NCBI GenBank assembly: GCA_937957805.1
Contig: CALFXW010000161.1
Span: 1-7,831 of the forward strand
Direction of reading: 5' to 3'
DNA: 7,831 nucleotides
Source: an uncultured Sphingopyxis sp.
GTDB lineage: Bacteria > Pseudomonadota > Alphaproteobacteria > Sphingomonadales > Sphingomonadaceae
The notes beneath the pieces are model-generated. The model worked only from the letters and a program-made list of their open reading frames with translations, was not told where the DNA came from and did not search any database. Numbering within the stretch: the first letter of the stretch is position 1; each line of letters starts with the position of its first letter. Shown here piece by piece: positions 1 to 6,372 of the stretch. Position numbers and translations under genes: made by a program.

Positions 1-258
1 GCCGTGCGCGGAAAATACTACCGGCACACCGTCGGGCACTTCGCGCAAATGTTCGACGAAAATCGCGCCACGCGCCTTTAGATTGTCAACAACAAAGCGA
101 TTGTGGACAATTTCGTGGCGAACATAGACGGGCGCGCCATATTGTTCGATCGCCAGTTCAACGATGCGCACCGCCCGGTCAACACCCGCACAAAAACCGC
201 GCGGTGCAGCAACCAGCAGGGTGAGCGGCGGCCTGACATTTTCCATCATCTTGTCCAT
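1..258 (-). CDS. ispH: 4-hydroxy-3-methylbut-2-enyl diphosphate reductase, N-terminal part (cut by window edge)
   Basis: IspH (LytB) catalyses the last step of the MEP isoprenoid pathway, reducing HMBPP to IPP and DMAPP with a [4Fe-4S] cluster in the cytoplasm. Only the first 86 codons are here, reading leftward from an ATG at 258-256. The peptide has the family signature PRGFCAGVDRA; Cys23 matches the first cluster cysteine (Cys12 in E. coli). It also has VYVRHEIVHN, where His52 matches E. coli His41, and ends in FSAHG, where His85 matches His74. Both histidines bind the substrate diphosphate in the known enzyme. The N-terminus is about 11 residues longer than in E. coli. In-frame ATGs at codons 4 and 5 are alternative starts, and no strong Shine-Dalgarno sequence decides between them. 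The gene is divergent from the lipoprotein gene. Identification is firm; the remaining cluster cysteines lie outside the window. Confidence 0.96.
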   Translation of the reverse strand, partial: MDKMMENVRPPLTLLVAAPRGFCAGVDRAVRIVELAIEQYGAPVYVRHEIVHNRFVVDNLKARGAIFVEHLREVPDGVPVVFSAHG

Positions 259-290
259 CGCACCGCCCCTATGCCCATGCCCCCCCGCGC

Positions 291-308
291 GCAAGCAGCT
301 TTGCTTGC
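291..308. other. Perfect inverted repeat in the divergent spacer
   Basis: Seven paired bases (GCAAGCA with TGCTTGC) surround the loop GCTT. On the plus strand it is followed by AATTTA rather than a T run, so it does not look like a standard terminator. It could be an operator dyad or a 5' leader hairpin. The structure is seen directly; any function is a guess. Confidence 0.4.
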
Positions 309-361
309 AATTTATGGCGCTTGCGGGCAGGGAAGCCATGCCCCGCGCCGGGGCCGGATTC

Positions 362-365
362 AGGA
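362..365 (+). promoter_or_regulatory. Ribosome binding site for the lipoprotein gene
   Basis: AGGA lies seven bases before the ATG at 373. It supports this start over the much longer upstream reading frame, and over the in-frame ATG at 394, which would shorten the charged N-terminal part of the signal peptide. Confidence 0.6.
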
Positions 366-372
366 TTTTTGC

Positions 373-1038
373 ATGACACGCACCCGCCCGTCGATGATTG
401 CCCCCGCCACGCTTTCGCTTGCTGCCGCGCTGTTGCTCAGCGGCTGTGCGGGCGACAATGAAATTGATGTGTCGAACGGCGTCGGCATCACCGCCAGCCG
501 CAGCCTGTGCCCCGCCGTCGGCATCCCCACCTATACCGGCGATGTGACGATTTTCGACCCGGCAACCAGCCGCGATGCCAGCGCCATCGACGTTGTGGCC
601 AACATCACCAATGTGCGCACCCAGTGCAATGATCAGCAGGAACGCGTCTATGTCGGTGCCAGCTTTGATGTGGAGGCTTCGCGGCGCGATGCTGGCGCGG
701 CACGCACCGTCGAAATCCCCTATTTTTCCACCGTTTTGCAAGGCGGCAGTGCGGTGGTGGCCAAGGATGTGAACGTTGTGCGCATCAATTTTGCCGCCGG
801 ACAGACGCGCGCCAGCACCACCGGCACGGCGGGTGCCTATGTCGATCGCAGCGCGCTCGAACTGCCCAGCGATATTCGCGAACGCATCACCCGACGGCGC
901 CGTGCGGGGGATGCGGATGCAGCGGTTGACCCGATGGCCGAAACCGACGTGCGCGCGGCGGTGACCCGCGCGACATATGAGTTGCTGATCGGATTTCAGC
1001 TGACCCAGGAACAATTGCAATATAATGTGACGCGTTAA
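373..1038 (+). CDS. Putative lipoprotein of unknown function, 221 aa
   Basis: I do not recognise a named family. The N-terminus is a lipoprotein signal peptide: basic residues (MTRTR), a hydrophobic stretch at about residues 8-23, and the lipobox LSGC with the lipidated Cys25. The residue after it is Ala, which under the enterobacterial Lol rule suggests the outer membrane. The mature part has two more cysteines (Cys46, Cys85) that could form a disulfide. It alternates short hydrophobic and polar stretches (about 56-142), as in a beta-rich periplasmic domain. An arginine-rich patch (about 171-177, RITRRRR) follows, then a probable helix at 190-216. The ATG at 373 is chosen because a good AGGA precedes it and the signal peptide starts there; the open frame continues upstream only because it runs opposite ispH. 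It precedes argS by 42 bases on the same strand. From memory, similar lipoproteins occur next to argS in sphingomonads, but I could not check this. Confidence 0.8.
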   Translation: MTRTRPSMIAPATLSLAAALLLSGCAGDNEIDVSNGVGITASRSLCPAVGIPTYTGDVTIFDPATSRDASAIDVVANITNVRTQCNDQQERVYVGASFDVEASRRDAGAARTVEIPYFSTVLQGGSAVVAKDVNVVRINFAAGQTRASTTGTAGAYVDRSALELPSDIRERITRRRRAGDADAAVDPMAETDVRAAVTRATYELLIGFQLTQEQLQYNVTR

Positions 1039-1049
1039 GATAGCGCCAC

Positions 1050-1068
1050 CCGCGCCACAGCGGCGCGG
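1050..1068. other. GC-rich hairpin in the gap before argS
   Basis: CCGCGCC (1050-1056) pairs perfectly with GGCGCGG (1062-1068) around a five-base loop, ACAGC. It fills the short gap between the lipoprotein stop codon and the argS ribosome binding site (AGGGA at 1070-1074). No T run follows, so it is not a typical intrinsic terminator. It could still weaken read-through, protect an mRNA end, or modulate argS translation by lying next to the binding site. Confidence 0.5.
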
Positions 1069-1080
1069 CAGGGAAAGTTC

Positions 1081-2823
1081 ATGACGATTTACGCCGAAAT
1101 GGCCGCGCATCTGAACGCGGCGCTCGATGCATTGGAAACGAGCGGGCTGTTACCCGCCGGGCTTGACCGTGGGCCGATCACGCTCGAACCGCCGCGCGAT
1201 GCCAGCCATGGCGACATGGCGACCAACGCGGCGATGGTGCTGACCAAGGGCGCGGGAAAACCGCCGCGCGTGCTGGCAGAGGCGCTGGCCGCTGAACTTG
1301 GCGCGCTGGCTGCGGTGGCGCGCGTCGATATTGCGGGGCCGGGCTTTATCAACCTCACCCTCAACGACGATGCGTGGCGCGGCGAATTGCGCCAGATACA
1401 GGCGCTGGGCGATGATTATGGCCGCAGCAATATGGGCGGCGGGATGACCGTCAACGTCGAATATGTCTCCGCCAACCCAACAGGGCCGATGCACATGGGC
1501 CATTGTCGCGGCGCGGTGGTTGGCGATGCATTGGCCCAGATGCTCGAATATAGCGGGCACCGCGTGGTGCGCGAATATTATGTCAATGACGCTGGCGGAC
1601 AGGTCGATGTTCTCGCCCGCTCGGTGCATCTACGCTATTGCGAGGCGCTGGGGATGGATGTGGGGGAAATCCCCGAAGGCCTATACCCCGGCGATTATCT
1701 GGTGCCGGTGGGCGCGGCGCTCGCCGCCGAATTTGGTGACCGCTTTGTCGGCGAAGGTGAAGGCGCGTGGCTAGCATTGTTCCGCACCCGTGCCGTCGCC
1801 GCGATGCTCGACCGCATCCGGGCTGATCTGGCGCTGCTCGGCATCCACCACGACCTGTTCACTTCCGAAGCGGAAATTCAGGCAGATGGCCTGCCCACCG
1901 CCGCCGAATGCTGGTTGCGCGCGCATGATCTGGTTTATGATGGCGTGCTCGACGCGCCCAAGGGGGAGGTGAGCGAGGATTGGGAGCCGGTTGAACTGCC
2001 ACTGTTCCGTTCCAGTCAATTTGGCGATGATCAGGACAGGCCGATCAAGAAAAGCGACGGTAGCTGGACATATTTCGGGGCCGACCTTGCCTATCACCAT
2101 GAAAAGGCGAAACGTGCCGACGCGCTCATCGACATTTGGGGGGCGGATCATGCCGGAACCGTCAAGCGGATCAAGGCAGCGGTCGCGGCGCTGACCGGCG
2201 GGAAAACCCGTTTCGACGTCAAGCTGGTGCAGATGGTGCGCCTGCTGCGCGATGGGGAACCCGTCAAAATGTCCAAACGGTCGGGCAATTTCGTGACGCT
2301 GGCCGATGTGGTGGGCGAAGTGGGCAAGGATGTGGTGCGCTTCACCATGCTGACGCGCAAGGCCGACGCGCAGATGGATTTCGACTTTGCCCGGGTGGTC
2401 GAAGCGACCAAGGATAATCCGGTTTTCTATGTCAATTACGCCCATGCGCGCGCTGCATCGATGGCGCGCCGCGCGGCAGAGGCTGGGGTGGATTATGCCG
2501 CTGGCGACCATGGCGCGATTGACCTGTCCCATTTGGATACAATCGATCTGGGCCTGGCGCGGATTGCCGCGACCTTTCCGCGCATGGTGGAATCGGCGGC
2601 TACGGCGCGCGAACCGCACCGTATCGCCTTTTATTTGAATGACTTGGCAGCGGCATTCCACGGCTGGTATAATCTGGGCAATGATGACCCAAGCCGCCGA
2701 GTGGTGCAGGCAGAAAATGCCGAACAGACAATGGCAAAGCTTTTCTTAACCAGCGCAATCGGGCAGATATTGCGCAATGGCCTGCACCTGATGGGTGTCG
2801 AGCCGGTGGATGAAATGCGCTGA
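1081..2823 (+). CDS. argS: Arginine--tRNA ligase (ArgRS)
   Basis: This class I aminoacyl-tRNA synthetase joins arginine to tRNA-Arg using ATP in the cytoplasm, and is essential for translation. At 580 residues it has the usual bacterial length. Domains in order: the N-terminal ArgRS-specific domain (about 1-95), the Rossmann catalytic core (about 120-405), and the DALR-type anticodon-binding domain (about 450-580). The core shows YVSANPTGP at 128-136, directly followed by the HIGH-type motif HMGH at 138-141. The second ATP-binding signature is KMSKR (396-400), followed by SGNFVTL. The start ATG has AGGGA seven bases upstream. A GC-rich hairpin sits just before that site. The gene ends 42 bases before the SPOR gene and probably opens the long plus-strand run, unless transcription enters from the lipoprotein gene. 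Nothing appears truncated or frameshifted. Confidence 0.98.
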   Translation: MTIYAEMAAHLNAALDALETSGLLPAGLDRGPITLEPPRDASHGDMATNAAMVLTKGAGKPPRVLAEALAAELGALAAVARVDIAGPGFINLTLNDDAWRGELRQIQALGDDYGRSNMGGGMTVNVEYVSANPTGPMHMGHCRGAVVGDALAQMLEYSGHRVVREYYVNDAGGQVDVLARSVHLRYCEALGMDVGEIPEGLYPGDYLVPVGAALAAEFGDRFVGEGEGAWLALFRTRAVAAMLDRIRADLALLGIHHDLFTSEAEIQADGLPTAAECWLRAHDLVYDGVLDAPKGEVSEDWEPVELPLFRSSQFGDDQDRPIKKSDGSWTYFGADLAYHHEKAKRADALIDIWGADHAGTVKRIKAAVAALTGGKTRFDVKLVQMVRLLRDGEPVKMSKRSGNFVTLADVVGEVGKDVVRFTMLTRKADAQMDFDFARVVEATKDNPVFYVNYAHARAASMARRAAEAGVDYAAGDHGAIDLSHLDTIDLGLARIAATFPRMVESAATAREPHRIAFYLNDLAAAFHGWYNLGNDDPSRRVVQAENAEQTMAKLFLTSAIGQILRNGLHLMGVEPVDEMR

Positions 2824-2865
2824 TCGTCGCGAACGCGCGTCGGTTGACAGCTTTGGGGGTGCGCC

Positions 2866-3630
2866 ATGAACGACAACAACAACGAAACATCGGCCCTTGG
2901 CTTTGACGAGGAAGAGCGCCTCCCCTGGCTCGAACCCATAGAGGATGGCGATGACAATGGCGTGTCCATGGGCCGCCTGATCGGCCTCGTGCTCGCTGGT
3001 TTGGCGGCTATCGGCTTGGTCGTTGGCGGCCTGTGGTGGTGGCAAAATGTCGGCGGCCGCCCGCGCGCCGAACTCATCCCCGCGCCGGAGGGGGATTATC
3101 GCGTGCCCCCGCGCGCAGAGGCTGGCCGCTTTGATGGCGATGGCGATGCCGCCGTTGCCGCGACCGAGGGCGTGCGCCCGGCCGGGCGGATTGACACCAA
3201 CGCCGCGCCCCAAGCCCCCGTCGCCCCTGCTGCGAATCGCCCAGTTGTGCCAGCCACGGCGCCCGCCACCGCGCCGCGCGGGGCAACCCCGCCGGTTGCT
3301 GCCAACCGCAGTGTCGAAGGGCGCCCCGCTGCCACGCCAACGCGCGCCGGTGCAACAGCCGCCGTGCCTGCTGCGGGAAGCCCAGCCACAGGCGGCAGCG
3401 GTATGGTGCAATTGGGCAGCTTTGCCAGCGAAAGCGCGGCCAATGCGGCATGGGCCACGCTGAAACGCCGTCTTGCATGGCTCGCCCCCTATAACAGCAA
3501 CGTCGCGCGGGCAGAGGTGGGTGGTCGCACGGTTTACCGCCTGCAAGCCGCCGCAGGGTCGAACAGCGCAGCGCGCAACCTGTGCGCACGGTTGAGCGCG
3601 GCGGGCGAAGATTGTCTGGTCGCACGATAG
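2866..3630 (+). CDS. Membrane-anchored SPOR-domain protein, 254 aa
   Basis: The protein has an acidic cytoplasmic N-terminus (about 1-35) and one transmembrane segment (about 37-59, ending in WWW). A long Ala/Pro-rich, presumably disordered periplasmic linker (about 65-177) follows, and a C-terminal SPOR domain spans about 178-254. The SPOR domain starts with the typical MVQLGSFAS strand and ends with a helix-strand part carrying Cys240 and Cys250, which could form a disulfide. SPOR domains bind glycan strands stripped of peptides and usually place proteins at the division septum, as in FtsN and DedD. This layout matches a bitopic division or cell-wall protein, but I cannot say whether it is an FtsN equivalent. 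GGGGG ends seven bases before the ATG. The 3' end overlaps the probable nagZ start, so the two are likely co-translated. SPOR domain is firm; exact role is inferred. Confidence 0.88.
   Translation: MNDNNNETSALGFDEEERLPWLEPIEDGDDNGVSMGRLIGLVLAGLAAIGLVVGGLWWWQNVGGRPRAELIPAPEGDYRVPPRAEAGRFDGDGDAAVAATEGVRPAGRIDTNAAPQAPVAPAANRPVVPATAPATAPRGATPPVAANRSVEGRPAATPTRAGATAAVPAAGSPATGGSGMVQLGSFASESAANAAWATLKRRLAWLAPYNSNVARAEVGGRTVYRLQAAAGSNSAARNLCARLSAAGEDCLVAR
3600..3605 (+). promoter_or_regulatory. Possible ribosome binding site for a TTG start of nagZ
   Basis: GGCGGG lies six bases before the in-frame TTG at 3612, inside the end of the SPOR gene. It is a weak GC-rich match to the anti-Shine-Dalgarno sequence. 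It is the main reason to prefer this start over the GTG at 3582, which has no purine-rich sequence in front. Confidence 0.3.
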
Positions 3631-4685
3631 GGGCGGGCAAAATAGCGCCGGACGGCTCAGCGCCCGTCACCCCGGTCATTTTCGGGCTTGCCGGGCCGGA
3701 ATTGCTGGCGGCAGAACGCGCGCTGTTCACGGCTGTGCGTCCGGCGGGCTATATCCTATTTGCCCGCAATATCATCGACGCGGCGCAGCTTGGCGCGCTC
3801 AATGCCGAATTGCGCGCCCTTGGCGGGGCGCACCGCCCGATCATCCTGATCGATCAGGAAGGCGGGGCGGTTGCGCGGCTGAAACCGCCGGCATTTCCGG
3901 CCTTTCCCCCGGCCAGCGCCTTTGCCGCGCTCTATGCCCGGGCGCCGCTCAGCGCGCTGGCTGCGGCGCGCGCCAATGGTCGGTTGCTCGGCGCGGTGCT
4001 GCGCGATTTGGGTTTCAACGCCAATGCCGCGCCGGTGCTCGACCTATGCTATCCCGCAACGCATGATGTGCTCGCCAGCCGATGTCTGGGGGATGACCCG
4101 ATGGCGGTCGCCGCGCTTGGCCGCGCGCTGATGCAGGCTATGGCCGAATATGGTGTTGCTGCGATCCTCAAACATGCGCCGGGGCAGGGGCGCGCGGCGC
4201 ATGACAGCCATGTGGCGCTGCCGGTTATTGATGCCGATGTGGCGGCATTGGCGCGCGATATCGCCCCCTTTGCCGTGCTGGCGGGCAGTGCCCGGGCGGC
4301 GATGGTCGCGCATATCCTCTATCCCGCGTGGGATGGCGCGCTGCCCGCCTCCGCCTCCGCCTGCGTCATTTCGCAGGTAATTCGCCGCAATATCGGCTTT
4401 GATGGCCTGTTGATGAGCGATGCGATTGAAATGGCGGGGCTGGCGGCTTTGGGTGACATGGCGGCGCGCGCGCGCGCGGTCATCGCGGCGGGGTGCGACG
4501 TCGCGCTCCACTGCACCGGCGACATTGCGCAAATGCGCGATATCTGCGACGCCATGCCCATGGGGATGGATTCGATACAGATGGCGCGGCTGGCGGCGGT
4601 GACGGCGGGCGATGCTATGGTCGTTGGTGATGACGACATGGCGGCGCTGGCCGCCACGCGTGATACGCTGTTGGAAATCGCCTGA
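3612..4685 (+). CDS. nagZ: Beta-N-acetylhexosaminidase NagZ (glycoside hydrolase family 3)
   Basis: NagZ removes N-acetylglucosamine from anhydromuropeptides in the cytoplasm during peptidoglycan recycling. Its products influence beta-lactamase induction in many Gram-negative bacteria. Counting from the TTG at 3612 (357 aa), homology begins near residue 20 (TPVIFGLAGPEL). Family motifs follow: GYILFARN (46-53), IDQEGG (80-85), SRCLGDDP (156-163), KHAPGQG (187-193), the catalytic Asp198/His200 pair in DSH, and the nucleophile Asp270 in LMSDAIEM. No in-frame ATG precedes the conserved region: where close relatives would be expected to begin, the codon is GTC (valine). The start must be TTG 3612 or GTG 3582 (367 aa), both inside the SPOR gene, or a rarer codon. 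The His of the usual PGHG is Gln here. The stop TGA overlaps the scpA ATG by one base. Family is secure, start uncertain. Confidence 0.93.
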   Translation: MSGRTIGAGKIAPDGSAPVTPVIFGLAGPELLAAERALFTAVRPAGYILFARNIIDAAQLGALNAELRALGGAHRPIILIDQEGGAVARLKPPAFPAFPPASAFAALYARAPLSALAAARANGRLLGAVLRDLGFNANAAPVLDLCYPATHDVLASRCLGDDPMAVAALGRALMQAMAEYGVAAILKHAPGQGRAAHDSHVALPVIDADVAALARDIAPFAVLAGSARAAMVAHILYPAWDGALPASASACVISQVIRRNIGFDGLLMSDAIEMAGLAALGDMAARARAVIAAGCDVALHCTGDIAQMRDICDAMPMGMDSIQMARLAAVTAGDAMVVGDDDMAALAATRDTLLEIA

Positions 4686-5455
4686 TGGACGAAGCAGCGG
4701 TCTTTGACGATTGGCAGACCGGTGGCAATGCGCCTGCCGAACGGCTGCAAATCGACATTGCCGGCTGGGAAGGGCCGCTTGACCTGCTGCTCACCCTGGC
4801 GCGTAACCAGCGCGTGGACTTAAAGGCCATTTCCATTTTGGAACTGGTCGAACAATATCTGGCCTTTGTCGAACAGGCGCGCGGCGCGAACATCGAACTG
4901 GCCGCTGACTATCTGGTGATGGCGGCATGGCTGGCGCTGCTTAAATCGGCGATGCTACTGCCCAAAGAAATCGAACAAGACCCCAGTCCGGAGGAAATGG
5001 CGCTGCGGCTGCAATTGCGGTTGCAGCGGCTTGCCGCGATGCGCGATGCGGGTGCGCGTTTGCTGGCGCGCGACCGGCTGGGGCGCGATGTGTTCGCCCG
5101 CCCCGCGCCAGAGGGGTTGTGCACCATCCGCCGCCGCTTGTGGGACGCCGACCTTTATGAACTGATCGCGGCCTATGGTAAGGTGCGCGCGCGCACCGCC
5201 CCCGCGCTCCATGTCGTTGCCGCGCGACGGGTGATAAGCCTTGATACCGCGCTCCAGCGCCTGTCGACGATGCTGGGTTTGGCGATTGACTGGCGCGACC
5301 TTATTTCTTTCCTGCCGCCCGAATTTTCGGGGGATTTGCGACGATCTGCACTTGCCTCCTCCTTTGTCGCCGCGCTCGAACTGGCGCGCACGGGGCGCTG
5401 TGAACTGAACCAAGAAGCCGCCTTCGCCCCGCTCTATCTAAAGGCGCGGGCATGA
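4685..5455 (+). CDS. scpA: Segregation and condensation protein A (kleisin ScpA)
   Basis: ScpA is the kleisin subunit of the bacterial condensin. It bridges the Smc head domains and works with ScpB in chromosome compaction and segregation. At 256 residues it is in the family's usual size range. After a divergent N-terminus (1-20), the diagnostic WEGPLDLLL stretch occurs at 28-36. The Smc-neck-binding helical region follows, including ELVEQYLAF (53-61) and DYLVMAAWLALLKSAMLLP (75-93). The middle (about 100-180) is the variable, charged helix and linker that binds ScpB. The C-terminal winged helix (about 183-256) includes a conserved FLPPEF and a region ending in LYLKARA. The ATG shares its A with the last base of the nagZ stop (TGATG), and the stop overlaps the scpB start (ATGA), so both junctions suggest translational coupling. 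Confidence 0.95.
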   Translation: MDEAAVFDDWQTGGNAPAERLQIDIAGWEGPLDLLLTLARNQRVDLKAISILELVEQYLAFVEQARGANIELAADYLVMAAWLALLKSAMLLPKEIEQDPSPEEMALRLQLRLQRLAAMRDAGARLLARDRLGRDVFARPAPEGLCTIRRRLWDADLYELIAAYGKVRARTAPALHVVAARRVISLDTALQRLSTMLGLAIDWRDLISFLPPEFSGDLRRSALASSFVAALELARTGRCELNQEAAFAPLYLKARA

Positions 5456-6039
5456 ATTTTGCACCAATAGCCGACTATGAGCGCGCGGTGGAGGCGGCGG
5501 TTTTCGCCAGTGTGGAGCCGCTGACCCCTGCCCAGATTGCACAATTTGTCGGCGATGGGGATGTGACAGGCGCGCTCCATGGCATCGCGGCGCGCCATGC
5601 CGCTGGCGGCATCCACCTTGTTGAGCGGGGCGGCCGATGGCATTTTCAAACCGCGAGCGACCTTGCCCATTTGCTGCGCCGTGAGCGGGAGGAGCCGCGA
5701 AAATTGTCGCGCGCGGCGATCGAGACACTGGCCATCATCGCCTATCACGAACCGGTCAGCCGCGCGGAGATAGAGGCGATTCGCGGCGTGCAGACCGCCA
5801 AGGGCACGCTGGATGTGTTGATGGAGGCGGGTTGGGTGCGCCCCGCCGGGCGGCGCGAAGTGCCGGGGCGGCCATTATTATACAGGAGCACGGGCGAGTT
5901 TCTGACCCATTTCGGGCTGGAAAGCCGCAAGGATTTGCCGGGGATTGAGGATTTGCGTGCGGCGGGGCTGCTCGACCCCGTCGATGCCGCGATGGACGGT
6001 TTCCACTTTGATGGCGGCGATGATGCGGCGGATGGATGA
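5452..6039 (+). CDS. scpB: Segregation and condensation protein B (ScpB)
   Basis: ScpB dimerises and binds the middle of ScpA, completing the Smc-ScpAB complex. The 195 residues form two winged-helix domains: one at about 8-80 and a second at about 84-155. The second carries the family signature LSRAAIETLAIIAYHEPVSR (85-104), followed by AEIEAIRGV (105-113). Downstream, RPLLYRSTGEFLTHFGL (140-156) and DLPGIEDL (161-168) are also typical. The C-terminus ends in a short acidic tail (about 178-195), commonly variable in the family. The ATGA overlap with scpA fixes the start. A 72-base gap to tatA follows, the longest break between argS and tatC. Confidence 0.96.
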   Translation: MNFAPIADYERAVEAAVFASVEPLTPAQIAQFVGDGDVTGALHGIAARHAAGGIHLVERGGRWHFQTASDLAHLLRREREEPRKLSRAAIETLAIIAYHEPVSRAEIEAIRGVQTAKGTLDVLMEAGWVRPAGRREVPGRPLLYRSTGEFLTHFGLESRKDLPGIEDLRAAGLLDPVDAAMDGFHFDGGDDAADG

Positions 6040-6040
6040 A
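6025..6040 (+). repeat. Short direct repeat, copy 1
   Basis: GCGGCGGATGGATGAA here recurs 60 bases downstream (6085-6100) with one mismatch. This copy covers the scpB stop codon. The similarity weakly continues into TTTGACC / TTTGAACC. It may be chance in this codon-biased context, or a remnant of a small duplication. Confidence 0.35.
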
Positions 6041-6084
6041 ATCTGTTTGACCGCTGGAATTATGCCCCCATCGCGCCTACATGG

Positions 6085-6100
6085 GCGGCAGATGGATGAA
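6085..6100 (+). repeat. Short direct repeat, copy 2
   Basis: This is the second copy of the 16-base sequence at 6025-6040 (15 of 16 identical). Its end runs into the AAGGA ribosome binding site of tatA (6099-6103). No known binding-site motif is recognised. Confidence 0.35.
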
Positions 6101-6111
6101 GGATTTGAACC

Positions 6112-6345
6112 ATGATGGGATTGAGCTTCTGGCACATATTGCTGCTGGGCGTTGTCGTGTTGCTGTTGTTCGGCGGCGGCCGCTTTTCAAATATGATGGG
6201 TGACGTGGCCAAGGGCATCAAGGAATTCAAAAAGGGCATGACCGATGAGGATGCCCCGGCCAGCCCGCCGCCAACCCGTATCGAAGGGCGCGCGGCGAGC
6301 GATGCGCCGATTGCCAGCGAAAGTCGCGAAAGCGAGCCGCGATAA
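6112..6345 (+). CDS. tatA: Sec-independent translocase subunit TatA
   Basis: TatA assembles in many copies on substrate-loaded TatBC and allows folded twin-arginine proteins to cross the inner membrane. The 77-residue protein shows the family layout. A short periplasmic N-terminus is followed by one transmembrane helix (about 5-20), a glycine hinge (FGGG at 20-23), and an amphipathic helix (about 24-43, with MGDVAKGIKEFKKGM at 29-43). An acidic and proline-rich tail ends the protein. The tail has many acidic residues after TDED (44-47), as expected for TatA. AAGGA lies eight bases before the first of two adjacent ATGs; the second, at 6115, is an alternative start. It comes before tatB and tatC in the standard order. 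The hinge and KEFKKGM point to TatA rather than TatB. Confidence 0.95.
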   Translation: MMGLSFWHILLLGVVVLLLFGGGRFSNMMGDVAKGIKEFKKGMTDEDAPASPPPTRIEGRAASDAPIASESRESEPR

Positions 6346-6372
6346 GCAATAAAGGCGACGCGGGAATACGCC

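Larger units (their letters stand above)
259..372. promoter_or_regulatory. Divergent intergenic region between ispH and the lipoprotein gene
   Basis: This 114-base spacer must carry the start signals for both divergent genes. It contains a seven-base C run (280-286). It also has a perfect 7-bp inverted repeat with a 4-base loop (GCAAGCA at 291-297, TGCTTGC at 302-308) and a 6-bp GC hairpin (340-345 with 349-354). A GATTC, which fits the GANTC site of the alphaproteobacterial methylase CcrM, lies at 357-361 just before the lipoprotein ribosome binding site. I found no convincing -35/-10 pair on either strand, so the promoter role is inferred from position only. Confidence 0.45.

Noticed and set aside
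103..372. Longer start for the lipoprotein gene, giving 311 residues
   Set aside because: The extra 90 codons run mostly opposite ispH, show no homology features, and would bury the signal peptide and lipobox inside the protein. A proper AGGA precedes the ATG at 373.
1771..2661. Long minus-strand open frame (296 codons) opposite argS
   Set aside because: It lies entirely within argS on the other strand, and its composition (rich in His, Arg and Gln) is what GC-rich codon bias produces in an antisense frame. No family features are visible.
2844..2849. TTGACA as a -35 element of a promoter for the SPOR gene
   Set aside because: At the correct spacing the -10 position falls inside the coding start and reads nothing like TATAAT, so it is probably chance.
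2746..3546. Minus-strand open frames opposite the SPOR gene
   Set aside because: They are mirror images of the Ala/Pro-rich linker, with low complexity and no recognisable domain. The plus-strand SPOR protein explains the sequence.
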